Source of the DNA: Paguma larvata
Taxonomy: Eukaryota; Chordata; Mammalia; Carnivora; Viverridae
Length of the DNA stretch: 64,000 nt
Direction: 5' to 3'
Assembly: GCA_030068075.1 (NCBI GenBank)
Contig: CM057837.1
Location: 20,739,691 to 20,803,690 of the forward strand
Under the pieces are notes generated by a model, which was not told the origin of the DNA, did not search any database, and saw only the letters and a program-made list of their open reading frames with translations. Made by a program: the position numbers and the translations under genes. Of this stretch, positions 52,962 to 63,880 are shown piece by piece (the stretch's first letter is position 1; each line of letters begins with the position of its first letter).

Positions 52962-53080
52962 GGGGCGGCCGGCCGGCTCAGTCAGTTGGAGCACGTGACT
53001 CGACCTCGGGGTGCGAGTTCGAGCCTCACGTGGGGTGTAGAAATTACTTAAAAATAAAATCTTTAAAAAAAAACAAAACC
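52962..53080 (+). mobile_element. Short old-type CAN-SINE
   Basis: GGGGCGGCCGGCCGGCTCAG head, GTTGGAGCACGTGACTCG, GTTCGAGCCTCACGTGGGG and AAATTACTTAAAAATAAAATC tail. The next SINE inserted at its tail. Confidence 0.9.
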
Positions 53081-53086
53081 AAGCCA

Positions 53087-53340
53087 GGGGCGCCTGGGTG
53101 GCTGAGTCAGCTAAGCGCCTGATGTCGGGTCAGGTCATGATCTCGCGGTTCATGTCCTGGGACCCCACATTGTGCTCTCTTGTCAGAGCGGAGCCCAGTT
53201 CAGACCCTCCGTTGCCCTCTCTCTGTGCCCCCTCCCCGCCTGGGCACTCTCTCTCTCTCTCAAAAATAAAATATTTAAATAAATAAATAAATAAATACAT
53301 AAATACATAAATAAAAAATAAACCAAAATAAAAAACAAAC
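53087..53340 (+). mobile_element. CAN-SINE with expanded AAAT tail
   Basis: GGGGCGCCTGGGTGGCTGAG head, GGTCATGATCTCGCGGTTC, CT block, then an (AAAT)n/(ACAT) tail from about 53273. Confidence 0.95.
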
Positions 53341-53429
53341 AACAAAAACCACAAATAACACCAATCTCACAAGCTCTTAAATAAAACATGTTCCATCTTT
53401 CTCACTTGAGACCTATACCTTCATAAGAA

Positions 53430-53532
53430 CGAGATAAAAATGTTTAAATATGTTAAACATGTAGACATATGTTAAATATTAACACATTAAAATAAATGTT
53501 AAAATATGTTAAAAAATATGTTTGACTATAGG
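53430..53532. repeat. AT-rich ATGTTAAA-type degenerate repeat
   Basis: Repeated ATGTTAAA/TGTTAAATAT words in very AT-rich DNA, ending where the next SINE begins. Confidence 0.6.
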
Positions 53533-53759
53533 TTTTTTTTAGTTTTTTTTTATGTTTACTTATTTTTGAGACAGAGAGAGAGAGACAGAGCATGAGCAGG
53601 GGAAAGGGACAGAGAGAGAGGGAGACACAGAATCGGAAGCAGGCTCCAGGCTCTGAGCTGTCAGCACAGAGTCCAGGGTGGGGCTTGAACCCATGAACTG
53701 AGAGGTCATGACCTGAGCCGAAGTCAGACGCTTAACCGACTGAGCCCCCCAGGCGCCCC
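53532..53759 (-). mobile_element. CAN-SINE, antisense, with TSD
   Basis: T-rich tail, GCATGAGCAGGGGAAAGGG, GACACAGAATCGGAAGC, ending CCCCCCAGGCGCCCC. TGACTATAG (53523-53531) and TGACTACAG (53760-53768) flank it. Confidence 0.95.
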
Positions 53760-53817
53760 TGACTACAGTTTTTACATAACCGAAAATTGGCCAAAATATC
53801 GAAGGTAACCAAATTCC

Positions 53818-54043
53818 ATTTTTTTAAGTTTATTTATTAATTTTGAGAGAGAGAGAGAGAGTGAGTGAGTGTGCCTGTGTGAGCTGGAGAGGGGCAGAGA
53901 GAGAGGGAGACAGGGAATCCTAACCAGGCTCCAGGCTGTCAGCATAGAGCCTGGTGTGGGGCTCAATCCCAAGAATGGTGACATCATGACCTGAGCCCAA
54001 ATCAAGAATCAGACACTTAACCAACTGAGCCACCCAGGCGCCC
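53818..54043 (-). mobile_element. CAN-SINE, antisense
   Basis: AAGTTTATTTATTAATTTTG, GA run, GTGAGTGAGTG variant, AATCCTAACCAGGCTCC, ending CCACCCAGGCGCCC. Confidence 0.94.
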
Positions 54044-55354
54044 TCAAAATTTAATTATTGTTGTGTATGTCTATACATTTTACTGACGGGTCGGTGATGG
54101 ATGGGTTAGAAAAAAATGCACAATTCATAAATCATATATTTATTGCATGAAATTTATATTTCTTACTCGAATTTCAGCAAAATTACTTATTATGTTGTCA
54201 TAAGAAAGATTTTCACACAATTTACATATAATATGGAATAATGTCAACTTAGACATTTCTCGAGTTATCATAATTCTTAGCTTTTATTAATTTCAAATTA
54301 AAGAAAATTTGCTCTATGCATTAATAACTACTGAAGCCATCACTACACTCCTTTAATTAATACTTAGATTCCAAAATGGGCCATGATTGCACATATCATG
54401 CTCACATGTTATAATGAAATCTTATGATACGTTATTTTAGAAAATATTCTAAAATAGAATTTTATCATATAAATCACTATCATCTCTTAAAACGATATCT
54501 AGATTGAGTTAACATTTCTTAATTTCTTCTTTCAAATTTTTCAGTGCTGGGATATTATTTAAAAAAGCCAAAAATAGCAGTAAAATACTCATTTTTTTCA
54601 CATCTTAGCTGAGAATATTCCTTGATCCATAATGACCAGAAAATATTCTCTGCAGAAATGAATTTGGGAATTATTTTCATGCAGATCTTCATAGTTACCC
54701 AATTAGTTCCATTTCTTTGTTCTAATTTCTCTACATTTTAATGGGATGCCACATACTTTGCATGTATTTCCTGTTGATTAAGAAAACTCATTTTCCTTCA
54801 AATTTCCCAAAATACCTTTTCATAATTAAAAACTGAAGTAGCTACACTTAACATAATTTTTTTTTCTTTTGGCAGCTTCCGATAATGTTAAGAGCAAGCA
54901 ACAATATATACCAAACAACAGTGGACGACGCAGATTCAAAATTGACTTCATTTTCCATACATTCACTTTTTTTTGTGGATCTTCTATTCTTTTGCTTAAT
55001 TAACTCTTCTCTTGTCTTGTTTAAATTAGGTCTAATCGCTTGAACAGCATTTCCTTGGCATTCCCATTTTAAGTCTTAGAGAGGTTGGTAAGGTCAGATT
55101 TGATGTATGTTTGACCAAGCTGCTCCCTTCTTGGGAAGATCTAGAAACTACCCTTTATTCCTGCTTAATTATTCTGAAGAATGCATCACTAGGGGCCAAC
55201 CTGAGACCATATGTCCTGGTAACAAAGTCAAATTATGAGCTATGCGTGGATGCTTCTGAATTTTTGGCCAGAAAATTCTGGGTCATACACTTTTTCCTTT
55301 ACTACGTTTGTGCCACTTTCATAGACTTATTCTCAACCAGCTCGTAACATTTTG

Positions 55355-55445
55355 AAAAGCAATCTCTACGCCCCACGTGGGGCTCAAACTCACGACGCCA
55401 AGATCAAGAGCTCCACGCTCTACTGACAGAGTCGGCCAGGTGCCC
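55355..55445 (-). mobile_element. Short old-type CAN-SINE, antisense
   Basis: 'AAGCAATCTCTACGCCCCACGTGGGGCTCAAACTCACGACGCCAAGATCAAGAGCTCC..GTCGGCCAGGTGCCC'. Confidence 0.85.
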
Positions 55446-56893
55446 TCAAATTTATTTTTCCAGTTCTTCACTTGAATAAAAAACAACTTCTAGGTGTAAA
55501 AACAATGCAATACCCTCTTGTTTTCTTCTCCAACAATATATGCATCAATGTTTTTTGTCCAACATGACTTTTGTCTGTGGTACCATCTAGTTGCATTGAG
55601 TAATGTTTACTTATGTTTTTATTGTACGTAGAATTGATTCTCTCACTTTCTTACCTCCTGAATGAATCATCTCATTTTGAATCATTCCATCCTAAATGGT
55701 GATTGTTTGTTTTATTGCTTTTATCCGTCTTACATTCTTGGCCGTCCTAGCCTAAAAATTGGGATTATTTCTATTAAGCTTAGAACATTTTTATTGCTTT
55801 CTGTAACTATGGGGGTTTCAGTACCGTAAAAAGCACCATAACTCTTGGCTAAATGTTGAGCCCAAAACATATTATTTCAGAACATCAAAACAGTGCTGTA
55901 CACTGGCATTTACTCATCATTGTTGAATACCGTTAGTGGTTTGTTATTTATTCATCCTATGATTACGTTTTTAGTACTTGCATGTGTATTTCTTTCATAT
56001 ATGTGCAAAGGACATTTTGTGTTATTTCAGTAAAAAATCCAAGTATTTCTGGCTTCAAATAACATCTCTGGCCAAAGCCGATCTTGGAAATTGGTTGTGA
56101 ATTACATAACGCATGTAACAAAATACTCTGTCTTTCACTTTGGAAGATGAAAAACTGCTTTCAGAGGTTCTTTCTCCATTTGAAAGGATGTTGGTATAAA
56201 GTGAAATACCAAGTTTTCTGCCATGCTTATCCAATGAAAAATTGTATTTGCTGATTTGGATCGGATTGTGTTTTGCTAGAACGTTCTCCTGCTGTCCAAG
56301 AGGTCTTGACGCCATGTTAAGGATCATCCTACGATAAACGAGGGAAGGTCCGGGGGACCCGTGAATGGATTATTCTTCATCTTCCAACACACAGGCCAGA
56401 GTTGCACTTGCCCCTTCTGAGTGGTGAACGCGTTACGAACGGTTCCCTTTCTCATTCTCGTGGCTTTGATCAGTAATTAAATCTATGTGTAGTGGAAAAT
56501 ATGAAGTTCCAGGGATTTCTTCGGACCTCTCGAAGCTGTGAGTTTGATTAGAATCATTTTCTTGCTCATTTTCATTGTTTTGATCAGTAATTAAAACTTT
56601 ATTAAATATCGAATTTCTAGCGTCTTACTGGCAAATTTTATGTGGGTCACGCCTGACATAGACTTCTCACGTGAATTGTTTCTAGCTTTAAAACATTTAT
56701 GCAGATCACTTATTTGAAGGTATTATGTTTCTCTTTTTCAGTTTTCTTTCCTTTTCTGAGCTCTGCGTTCTTTTATTCCTATCATGACCTTGCCTTATAT
56801 TTGTTCTCAGTAATTTAAAGATTAAAAATGGAAGGTAGTTGTATCTCAAGTAAATACAATTGAAATATTTTTATATCAAAAAACAAATGAAAG

Positions 56894-57282
56894 TGTTATG
56901 CCCAGAATTCGGGGACCCCAAGAACCACCAGGGAGCCGAGTCCGATGCAAGAACAAAGAGCCTTTAATCGAGCTAGCTCGAGCTCAATCTCCTACCGCAC
57001 CGACGCAGCAGTGGGTCGAGAGAGAGGGCCCGTTCCAAAAACACAATAGTTTTAAAGGGGTCTAGGGGCAGTGGGAGGGGTGATGGTCGTGACCCTAGCC
57101 GATTGGCTGAGGAAGGGTCAAAGGTCCTGTCCCATAGGTCACTGGGCGTGGTTCTTTTGGAACCGGGAAGTTGCAGGTTTTGAGCAGGCACTGGGGACTC
57201 AGGGTGGAAGACAGGAAACACAATGGAGTCAGTCCCAGTTTGCCCTTAAGCAAAATGGAATCAGTCTCGTTTTGCCCTTACA
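56894..57282 (-). mobile_element. Solo retroviral LTR (ERV, copy B), 389 bp
   Basis: Reverse-orientation copy of the 18544 LTR, also 389 bp, with about 17 differences by hand alignment (near 96% identity). Ends are TGTTATGCCC and GCCCTTACA on the plus strand, flanked by a 4-bp duplication AAAG (56890-56893 and 57283-57286). The poly(A) signal is ATTAAA (complement at 56963-56968) instead of AATAAA, and the 14-bp palindrome is at 56968-56981. No viral genes remain. Confidence 0.93.
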
Positions 57283-57320
57283 AAAGCAAACTGACAAAAA
57301 GCCGACATTATTTTTCATGT

Positions 57321-57531
57321 TTTTTTTTTAATTTTTAATGTCTATTAATTTTTGAGAAAGAGAGAGAGACAGAGAGCAAGCAGAGGAGGGGCAGAGGGAG
57401 AGGGAGACAGCATCCGAAGCAGGCTCCAGGCTCTGAGCTGTCAGTGCAGAGCCCGACGCGGGGCTTGAGCCGTGAGATCACGACCTGAGCTGAAGTTGAG
57501 CGCTTAACTGACTGAGCCACCTAGGCACTCC
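57321..57531 (-). mobile_element. CAN-SINE, antisense, 12-bp TSD
   Basis: T-rich tail, GAGCAAGCAGAGGAGGGGCAG, GCATCCGAAGCAGGC, ending CCACCTAGGCACTCC. A perfect duplication TATTTTTCATGT (57309-57320 and 57532-57543) flanks it. Confidence 0.96.
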
Positions 57532-57770
57532 TATTTTTCATGTGTTTAAAAGTTACTTCCATTTACAATATTAATATCCATGAAATTCAAAAGGAAAAAT
57601 AGAAAATATCATTAACAAGTATAAAGAGGGAAGCTATTTTTCTAAGAGACGAATTTGTATTTAATTTTGAAAGTCTCACTAATCCTATTAAGTAGTTTAC
57701 AAAAATAGGATTCCTTTCCTGTCTAGCGTTCAGGGTCCATCTAGTCGCAGCCACAGGAGCTGGTACCACG

Positions 57771-58350
57771 CTTCACGCGTGTCGCATCTGGATCCACGGG
57801 CATGCCAACGTAAGAGCAATACGAATTATTTAGCTGTTTGCTAAGTGTTCCTTAGGACAGCTGGGCCGCAAATCGGAATACAAAGAGAAGCAAGAAAATG
57901 GGCTCTCGGTATCACAAAGAATGCTTCACTCTGCAAGAATCTCTTGTGTTCTTCCTATCGAGGCAGATGCGTTTGACAAGGTAATTAATTAGTCATTTAT
58001 CTTACCTAAGCACTTCTGCTGCTCAGATCCTCCCCTCTGCTGAAGCTCTGTCTATTTGTGACATCCATAGCACAACCCGCAAGCTTTCACGGCCTCGGGG
58101 CTCAGGTAGGTTTTGCTTCGAGGACACAGGGCCAGAGACATAGAGAAGTGTTTCTCTGGGGTCTGAGCGGTTTTTGCATGAGCGGATGTTTGGGGCTGCA
58201 GGTAGCGCCGCCTGTCGGATTCCCGCAGGACAGCGGCACCTGTGTGTGCTCTGCAACACCACTGGCTGAGTGGTTTGTGATCCGCACAGCCTTCAGAGGC
58301 TCCGAACCCACAGCTAAGGCCTTCCCTCCATTGATCCAAATTAAACTACC
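57771..58350. other. Unique intergenic sequence
   Basis: No repeat or gene recognised. Overlapping frames at 58023-58366 on both strands are shadows. Confidence 0.4.
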
Positions 58351-58480
58351 TTTTTTTTTTTTTTAGAAGACTTTATTTTTTAAGTGATCTCTACACCCAG
58401 CGTGGGGACCGAACCTACACCCCCCACCCCAGATCAAGAGTCGAGTGCTCTGATGACTGAGCCAGCAGGGCGGACACCCC
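58351..58480 (-). mobile_element. Short old-type CAN-SINE, antisense
   Basis: T-run, AAGACTTTATTTTTTAAGTGATCTCTACACCCAGCGTGGGG, AGATCAAGAGTCGAGTGCTC, GAGCCAGCAGGGCGGACACCCC. AAATTAAACTAC before and AAACGAAACTAC after it could be a decayed duplication. Confidence 0.85.
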
Positions 58481-58499
58481 CAAACGAAACTACTTCTTG

Positions 58500-59130
58500 A
58501 GTGGCTCCCATGTTCCAGGTACTGTACCGGGTGCTGGAGTCACCGACTGGAGGCACCGAGAGCCCTCTGGGGAAAGCAAGCTGGAAAGGCTGTGTGGATG
58601 GGGCGGCAGCGGGGCTGTTCTTAGAGAGAGTACCAGGGAGAGAAGAGGGAGAAAGACCATTGAGAGTAAACAGTCTGTGCAAATGCAGATGGACGGAGGG
58701 CTGTGCCGGCCTGGTGTGCGCGCCGCCGGAGGGCAGGGTTCCAGGGGGCCAGGGACCCACAACCCCTCTGGAGAGGTCTGAGGCCTAGTTTCGAGGGGCC
58801 TTGTTGCCCGGAAGGAATCGGTACTTCATCCTATAGGGCATCGGGTGACGGGATGAGGTGTGTCATGTCAGGGGGGAAACCTTTCCTCCCAGGGCCTGGG
58901 ACCTGCACGGGGAACTGACGACAGAGAGACAGCAGGACAGGAAACCAGATTAAACGCACACCAGAGTTCACAAAGAATGCGACTCTGGAGGTGGTTAGAA
59001 TCTGGGGCTTCCGTCCCATCTAATGGGGGATGAGGACGGAGAGGGGCACTTTGGGGAGAACGAATGCCTTCTTAGAAGAGAGGGCAGAGGTCACTGATGG
59101 AAAAGCAAACAGCATTTTGGAAAGATCGAT
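58500..59130 (+). mobile_element. LINE/L2 fragment
   Basis: 'CAGGTACTGTACCGGGTGCTGGAG', 'AACAGTCTGTGCAAATGCAGATGGACGGAGGG', and 'GACTCTGGAGGTGGTTAGAATCTGGGG' are in L2 order. Frames here overlap and are not coding. Confidence 0.55.
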
Positions 59131-59429
59131 GGTCCCTTAGGGGGATGGATGGGAGAGGTGATGGCAGGTGCCAACGTCTGTAGGGGTCAGAGACTGCTGA
59201 CCTGAAGAGCGGATGTCAGACCGCCGAGTTCTTTGGGGGAAGGCTCTGCTTTTAGGCAGAAAAGAGATTTCAGGATCACAAAGGCCTTCAACTCAAGATA
59301 ATTTTTCAGTGGCTGCTTCTGAGTAGTACGGAGACTGCCTTGAAATGAGAGGAAATAAAGAAGCCCCCTTGGGAGACGGCGGATGAGTACCGGCAAGAGG
59401 TACCGGGGCCTGAGTCGGTGCCGCGGATA
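59131..59429. other. Unique or decayed sequence
   Basis: No clear repeat; possibly L2 continuation. Confidence 0.3.
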
Positions 59430-59540
59430 GTGTTAACACGCACACGATGCATCTAGGGCTCTCGTGAAAATGCAGGATCTGGTTCGCAAGGCCCGGGCTG
59501 AGCGTCTGGATTTCTGCTGAGCTGTCGGGTGCCGCCGTTG
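59430..59540 (-). mobile_element. hAT-Charlie-like relic
   Basis: 'CTCTCGTGAAAATGCAGGATCTGGTTCGCAAGGCCCGGGCTGAGCGTCTGGATTTC' resembles the MER58/MER5-type 'CTTGTTAAAATGCAGATTCTGATTCAGTAGGTCTGGGGTGGGGCCTGAGATTCTGCATTTC'. Strand assignment is uncertain. Confidence 0.4.
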
Positions 59541-60798
59541 CTCCGCTGCACGCACCACACGGGATGCAGCAGGGCTTCCGGGGAAGCAGGAGGTGGACCT
59601 GAGAGAAGGGGGAAGGTTCTGGACTTTGGCTGCACCACACAATCATATGCCTGTACCCAGAGCCATCTCGTTGGAGAATGTGGGGGTGGGTGGGCTCTGA
59701 GATCGGGGTCTCGGAAAGCTCTCCAGGTGATTAAAACTGCAGGCACGGTTGGGCGGCGGGTCTTAGAGTCGGTAACGGCTAAATTGAGGCTTCATGAGGC
59801 TCGCCGCCCCTGCCCCCTTATAGTAAGTTCTCTGGCTCCTGATGCCACAGCTGATTACCGGAAGAGCGCATGGAATGGCTTTGTGGAGTGTGGGAAACGG
59901 GCCCACTGACCCAATCAAAGGAGGGAGGCAGACTCGAGCACCGTGAAGGGAGGCTCTAACCAACGTTCTTACAGGAGCGGGTGTCTGATGGGCAGGCACA
60001 CTGGAGGCAGTTACAGCAGACACTTTATCTCCTAGCATGCAAGCCCCTCCCCTGGCTCCTCATTGGCTGAGCGCTAGGGAGGTTAGAGCCTTCCCCGGAA
60101 GTCACCTGTGCCCGTGGAAGGCAAAATGTAGTCTGATTGGAACAAATGTAAGTTCCTTGAGGTGACGCAGAAACTTCAGGTCTTCGGCGCACGCTCATCG
60201 CAAAGTCTGCAAAAGTAAGCCCCCAAAATGGAGCGGGGACGAAAAACCAGGAAGTGAAGTGTCTAAGGGGTTGGGACTCCATTGTGGGGGGTGGGATTCA
60301 CACATATCTCTAATAGGTTGTAAAGCTACTGGTAACTAGACAGCACAGCTTTTCTCTGGTATTTCTGAAAATGAATCTTCTCCCTTACTTCTCACAGGAG
60401 CCGTAGGGCAAGAAGAAGACGCGGCTCAGAGGATAGAAACATGAACATTTTCATCTCCATCTTCTTTGTGGTTTTCGACGTTGCCGTGTTCCCTGGAAAC
60501 AGTGCGCCCTGACATCAGTTCTCAGAGTCCGAAAGCAAAAGCAGAAATCGGCTGTTGTTTACCCCAATTGGGTAAACAACCTTGAACCCTGGGCGGCTGC
60601 TGCTGTCCTGGGAAGACTGAGCTCTGAAAAAAAGGAGAATGAAGGAGCTCATTGTTTTCTTTTGTTTCCAAGAATGTCAATTGCTCTTTCTAATTACAAC
60701 AATTATGCAGGCTCATTGTAAAACTTTCAAACGTGATAGGTGAAAGCAGAAAGGGCCAGTTCCCAGCATCAGTTGTTTTATCTTAATTTCCAGAGAGA
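59541..60798. other. Unique intergenic sequence
   Basis: No repeat or gene recognised. 'CTCCTCATTGGCTGAGCGC' near 60057 contains an inverted CCAAT, but no promoter context is evident. Confidence 0.4.
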
Positions 60799-60817
60799 GG
60801 GGGGGGGGGGGGGGGGG
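60799..60817. repeat. Poly-G run (19 nt)
   Basis: Nineteen consecutive G after a GAGAGA stretch. Confidence 0.95.
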
Positions 60818-61095
60818 ACAAACCAAAGCAAGGCCCGGAGCAGGACCATATTGGAACGGAAGGCGGTCTTCCCCTGCATCAGCCATTTGCTCTTCGACTT
60901 CCAAACCTTACCTACTGTGAAGCCGGCTCCCGTCCTCACCTGGAGTGATCACTACTTAATGGTAGTGATTAAGTCCCCAGCTCAGAAGGCAGCTGGTTAT
61001 TAAATAACAGCCTCCTGCTACCTTGTCGTTCTCCAAAACAATGCGCTTCCAGACCCCAGGATATGCCTCCCTCCTGCCGGGCCCTGGCTTTGGGG

Positions 61096-61096
<1 letters not shown>

Positions 61097-61138
<42 letters not shown>
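61097..61138. repeat. Poly-G run (42 nt)
   Basis: Forty-two consecutive G, preceded by GGGGC. It is extremely long for a vertebrate genome and could be a replication-prone G-quadruplex tract or an assembly/sequencing artefact. Confidence 0.95.
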
Positions 61139-61141
<3 letters not shown>

Positions 61142-61350
61142 GCGGTACAAATCCCCTGGAGGGTACACCGGGGCCTCACCACCAGCCTCACCACCAGCGT
61201 CTCTCTCTCTCTCCCTCAGGGTTCAGGGATGATTGTGGCCACGATTTCCAGCGATTCAACTTTCTCTGGTTCAAAGACCACACGTTGGTGCTAAACATGA
61301 AATGCTAAGTCATAAATCTGTGAACAGAGTTAATGAAATCAAATAGAGAT
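61139..61350. other. Unique intergenic sequence
   Basis: Short CT and CACCAGCCTCACCACCAG motif, otherwise nothing recognised. Confidence 0.4.
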
Positions 61351-61352
61351 TA

Positions 61353-61573
61353 TTAAAAAAAAATTTTTTGAACGTTTATTCATTTTTGAGAGACAGAGAC
61401 AGAGCACGAGTGGGGCAGGGGCAGAGAGACAGGGGGAGACACAGAAGCCGAAGCAGGCTCCAGGCTCCGAGCTGTTAGCACAGAGCCCGACGTGGGGCTT
61501 GAACTCACGAGCCCTGAGATCAGGACCTGCGTGGAGGTCAGTCACTTAACCCACTGAGCCACCCAGGCGCCCC
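61353..61573 (-). mobile_element. CAN-SINE, antisense
   Basis: A/T-rich tail, GCACGAGTGGGGCAGGGGCAG, GACACAGAAGCCGAAGC, GCTTGAACTCACGAGCCC, ending CCACCCAGGCGCCCC. Confidence 0.95.
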
Positions 61574-61974
61574 TATTTTTAAAACATTGTATTGGCACCA
61601 CCATGGGACATTTGGGGAAGATGTTAAAATTCTCCAAATTCTTGAGGATGCGGAGGAAGAGAGGGAGGGGCCGGCCGGGCTGCAGGAGGAGGCAGGGGAC
61701 TTCTTACCCAGAGGCGGAGGGAGACTCGGGACTCGGGCTGGGCACACACCTGGGTGCAGCCTGCTCCCTCCATCGGTCAGACGGAGATGGGGCCTTTCGG
61801 AAACACCTGCTTCAAAGGGATTGAAGGCTTGAGGCCATGAGCGACGAAGGGGGTAGGGATAAGGGAGCTGGTGGTCCGGCCTGGATGGTCATTTAGCAAG
61901 AAGAGGATAATCGGACGGGGTGAAGGCGAATATGGTCACTGAGGCCCACAGATGGACTGTTCTGGAATGACGCC
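61574..61974. other. Unique or decayed sequence
   Basis: 'GCCATGAGCGACGAAGGGGGTAGGG' has an L2-like flavour, but no firm assignment is possible. Confidence 0.3.
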
Positions 61975-62510
61975 TCCCCGCTTTCCCGCCTCGTTTTCTT
62001 TCCCCACAGAAGGTCGAGAGGAAAGTTTCATCAGTCGAGGCGTATTAAAATTAATCTCTTTTAAATACTCAGTAACCCCTCTCTGTGCTCCATTGTTTCT
62101 TTTGATGCAATTAATTCCACCCACCCTCACGGTGCATTCGGCCTGAGCTCTCCGGCTGCTTAGCAAGAGCGCCTCTGCTGAGAAGAGCCCACCTGCGGTG
62201 ACGAGGCCGACTTTCAAGTCGAGTCCAATTTCCAGCAACACATACCACTCTTGCAAGGGGCTCTCTTTCCCTTTGGATTAATGGTGCTGTTTGCTTGGAG
62301 GAAGTGAGCTCTGATTCGCGGCCTGCCAAACCTGGCGTTCTGGTGAATGGGCTTCACCTTTTAGGTGTGCTGTTTAACTCTCAGAATGTTCTGTGGGAGC
62401 TCCAGAATATAAAATGGCTTCCATTTAGCCACTTCTCACCTTCCTGAGCCACTGCCTCCCGTTTGAAGCATCAGTGAATCAACTCGAGTCAAGGCCCAGC
62501 TATGCTGATC
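61975..62510. promoter_or_regulatory. Candidate conserved non-coding element
   Basis: Repeat-free block with AT-rich motifs (TATTAAAATTAATC near 62043, GATGCAATTAATTCC near 62103, GGATTAATGG near 62275) embedded in mixed sequence. This is enhancer-like by composition only. Confidence 0.35.
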
Positions 62511-63339
62511 TTTAAAATAACTTAGGATCAAAATACTAAAGAGTGCATCCCCCACGGGGAAACGGGCAAGGGTCATGTATTTTGAGACTCCCCCCCCCTC
62601 ATCAACCGCAATTGGCCGGATGAGTCAGGGGTGGAAACGGGGTCTCCTTCCACCTAGATGATGAGGTGGTTTAGGCTGCGAACTTTGGTGCACTCTGGTA
62701 GATGCCGATTATAAGTGACTCACACACGAGTCATCAGGTAATAAGCAAATACTTTGCAAAAATTACTCCCATCCCAAGTCTTGATTTCTTAGTCTTTGCG
62801 ATGCTCAAAAATTCATCATCAAAAACCTCTCCAAATATATTGGTAAGTGAGAAATGCAAGGGTCAGAACAAGAGATCTGCTACACCAGCATTTATGATAA
62901 AGGTAGAGGGATAAGATATATTCGCATTGGCTTGGAAGTGCTTTAAAGTCTCTGGAAGGAAAAAGAAAACAAAAACAAAAATCTAGGAATCCTGATCCTC
63001 CGTTGGGAGACACGGGAAATTACCATCTTTTTGGGGCTTTTTCAGTGTTTGAACCATATGAATGAATAACGTGGCATGAAAACCAAATAATTATTTAATT
63101 AAAAACCTTTCATACCAAGGATTGGTGATTAGGGGCTAAATGAAGGAAGGCCGTATTTAGATACCCCACTGGCTTCTCTTTCATATTCCTTTAACTCAAG
63201 GGAATATTCCAGGCAGAAATAAGGGCTAATATGTTTGCCATCTCTCGCGAGCAACTGAAGAAGAGCGCTCGACTGTCCAGCCTGAGGCCGCGGAAGAAAC
63301 CCGGTCACTTGGCACATCGCTGGAGAGTCTGTGGCGCGC
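62511..63339. other. Unique intergenic sequence
   Basis: No repeat or gene recognised; AT-rich near 62740-63110. Confidence 0.4.
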
Positions 63340-63387
63340 CCAGACCAAAGCCTCGTGTCCCGATGTGCACTTAAAATGATTAAATTA
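63340..63387 (+). mobile_element. L1M 3'UTR, left of SINE
   Basis: 'GTGCACTTAAAATGATTAAATTA' resembles the L1M 3' text 'GTACACTTAAAATGGTTAAA'. Confidence 0.5.
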
Positions 63388-63605
63388 GGGGCGCCTGGAA
63401 GGCTGAGTCGGTTGAGCATCCAACTCTTGACTTCGGCTCAGGTCATGATCTCACAGTTTCATGAGATCGAGCCCTGCGTTGGGGGTGATAGTGCTGATAG
63501 TGCAGGGCCTGCTTGGGGTTCTCTCTGCCTCGCTCTCTCTCTGCTCCTCCCCCACTCACACTGTCTCTGTCTCTCTCAAAATTAAAAAAAACAAAAAACT
63601 TAAAA
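63388..63605 (+). mobile_element. CAN-SINE in L1M, with TSD
   Basis: GGGGCGCCTGGAAGGCTGAG head, GGTCATGATCTCACAG, CT block, A-rich tail. AAAATGATTAAATTA (63373-63387) and AAAATGGTTAAGTTA (63606-63620) flank it, with two mismatches. Confidence 0.95.
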
Positions 63606-63746
63606 AAAATGGTTAAGTTAGCGAATTTCATGTTACATATGTTTTATCATCTCAAAAATTAACATGTAGAACCCCATTGAATTATATGCTTTAAATGGGT
63701 AAATTATTTGATATGGGAGGTATATCTCAATAAAGCTGTTACAGCA
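63606..63746 (+). mobile_element. L1M 3' end, right of SINE
   Basis: 'CATTGAATTATATGCTTTAAATGGGTAAATTATTTGATATGGGAGGTATATCTCAATAAAGCTGTT' matches L1M 3' ends. Confidence 0.8.
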
Positions 63747-63764
63747 AAAATCTGCCTTTCTCCA

Positions 63765-63880
63765 AATTATCGTAAGCTCTTTGGAAGCAGAGGCCGGGCC
63801 TTTTACACACTCACATCTCAAATGTAGCAGGGCTGGCTCAGAAGGGTGCCAGTAAAAGTTTGATGACTGAATACTGACTT
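63765..63880 (+). mobile_element. LINE/L2 3' end relic
   Basis: 'CGTAAGCTCTTTGGAAGCAGAGGCCGGGCC..', 'GCTGGCTCAGAAGGGTGCCAGTAAAAGTTTGATGACTGAAT' resembles the L2 3' end. Confidence 0.5.

Larger units (their letters stand above)
54060..57770 (-). pseudogene. AT-rich block; possible degenerate retrocopy, unidentified
   Basis: An abrupt AT-rich block interrupted by a SINE, a solo LTR and another SINE. On the minus strand several stretches read like decayed protein: around 56565-56450 a Glu/Asn-rich segment (ITDQNNENEQENDSNQ, then LITDQSHENEKGN); 56327-56055 open for about 90 codons (MASRPLGQQENVLAKHNPIQ); around 55040-54870 KTREELIKQKNRRSTKKSEC. AATAAA-type signals lie near the 54.1-kb end. This would fit a processed pseudogene of a coiled or disordered protein, but I cannot name the parent, and ordinary AT-rich DNA is an alternative. 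Confidence 0.3.

Noticed and set aside
52323..52994. 223-codon minus-strand frame
   Set aside because: It reads through the MLT1 3' end and an old SINE and competes with plus-strand frames, so it is a GC-driven shadow.
57071..57331. Frame of 86 codons similar to one at 18534-18755
   Set aside because: The similarity arises because both are antisense reads of the two copies of the same LTR, not a gene pair.
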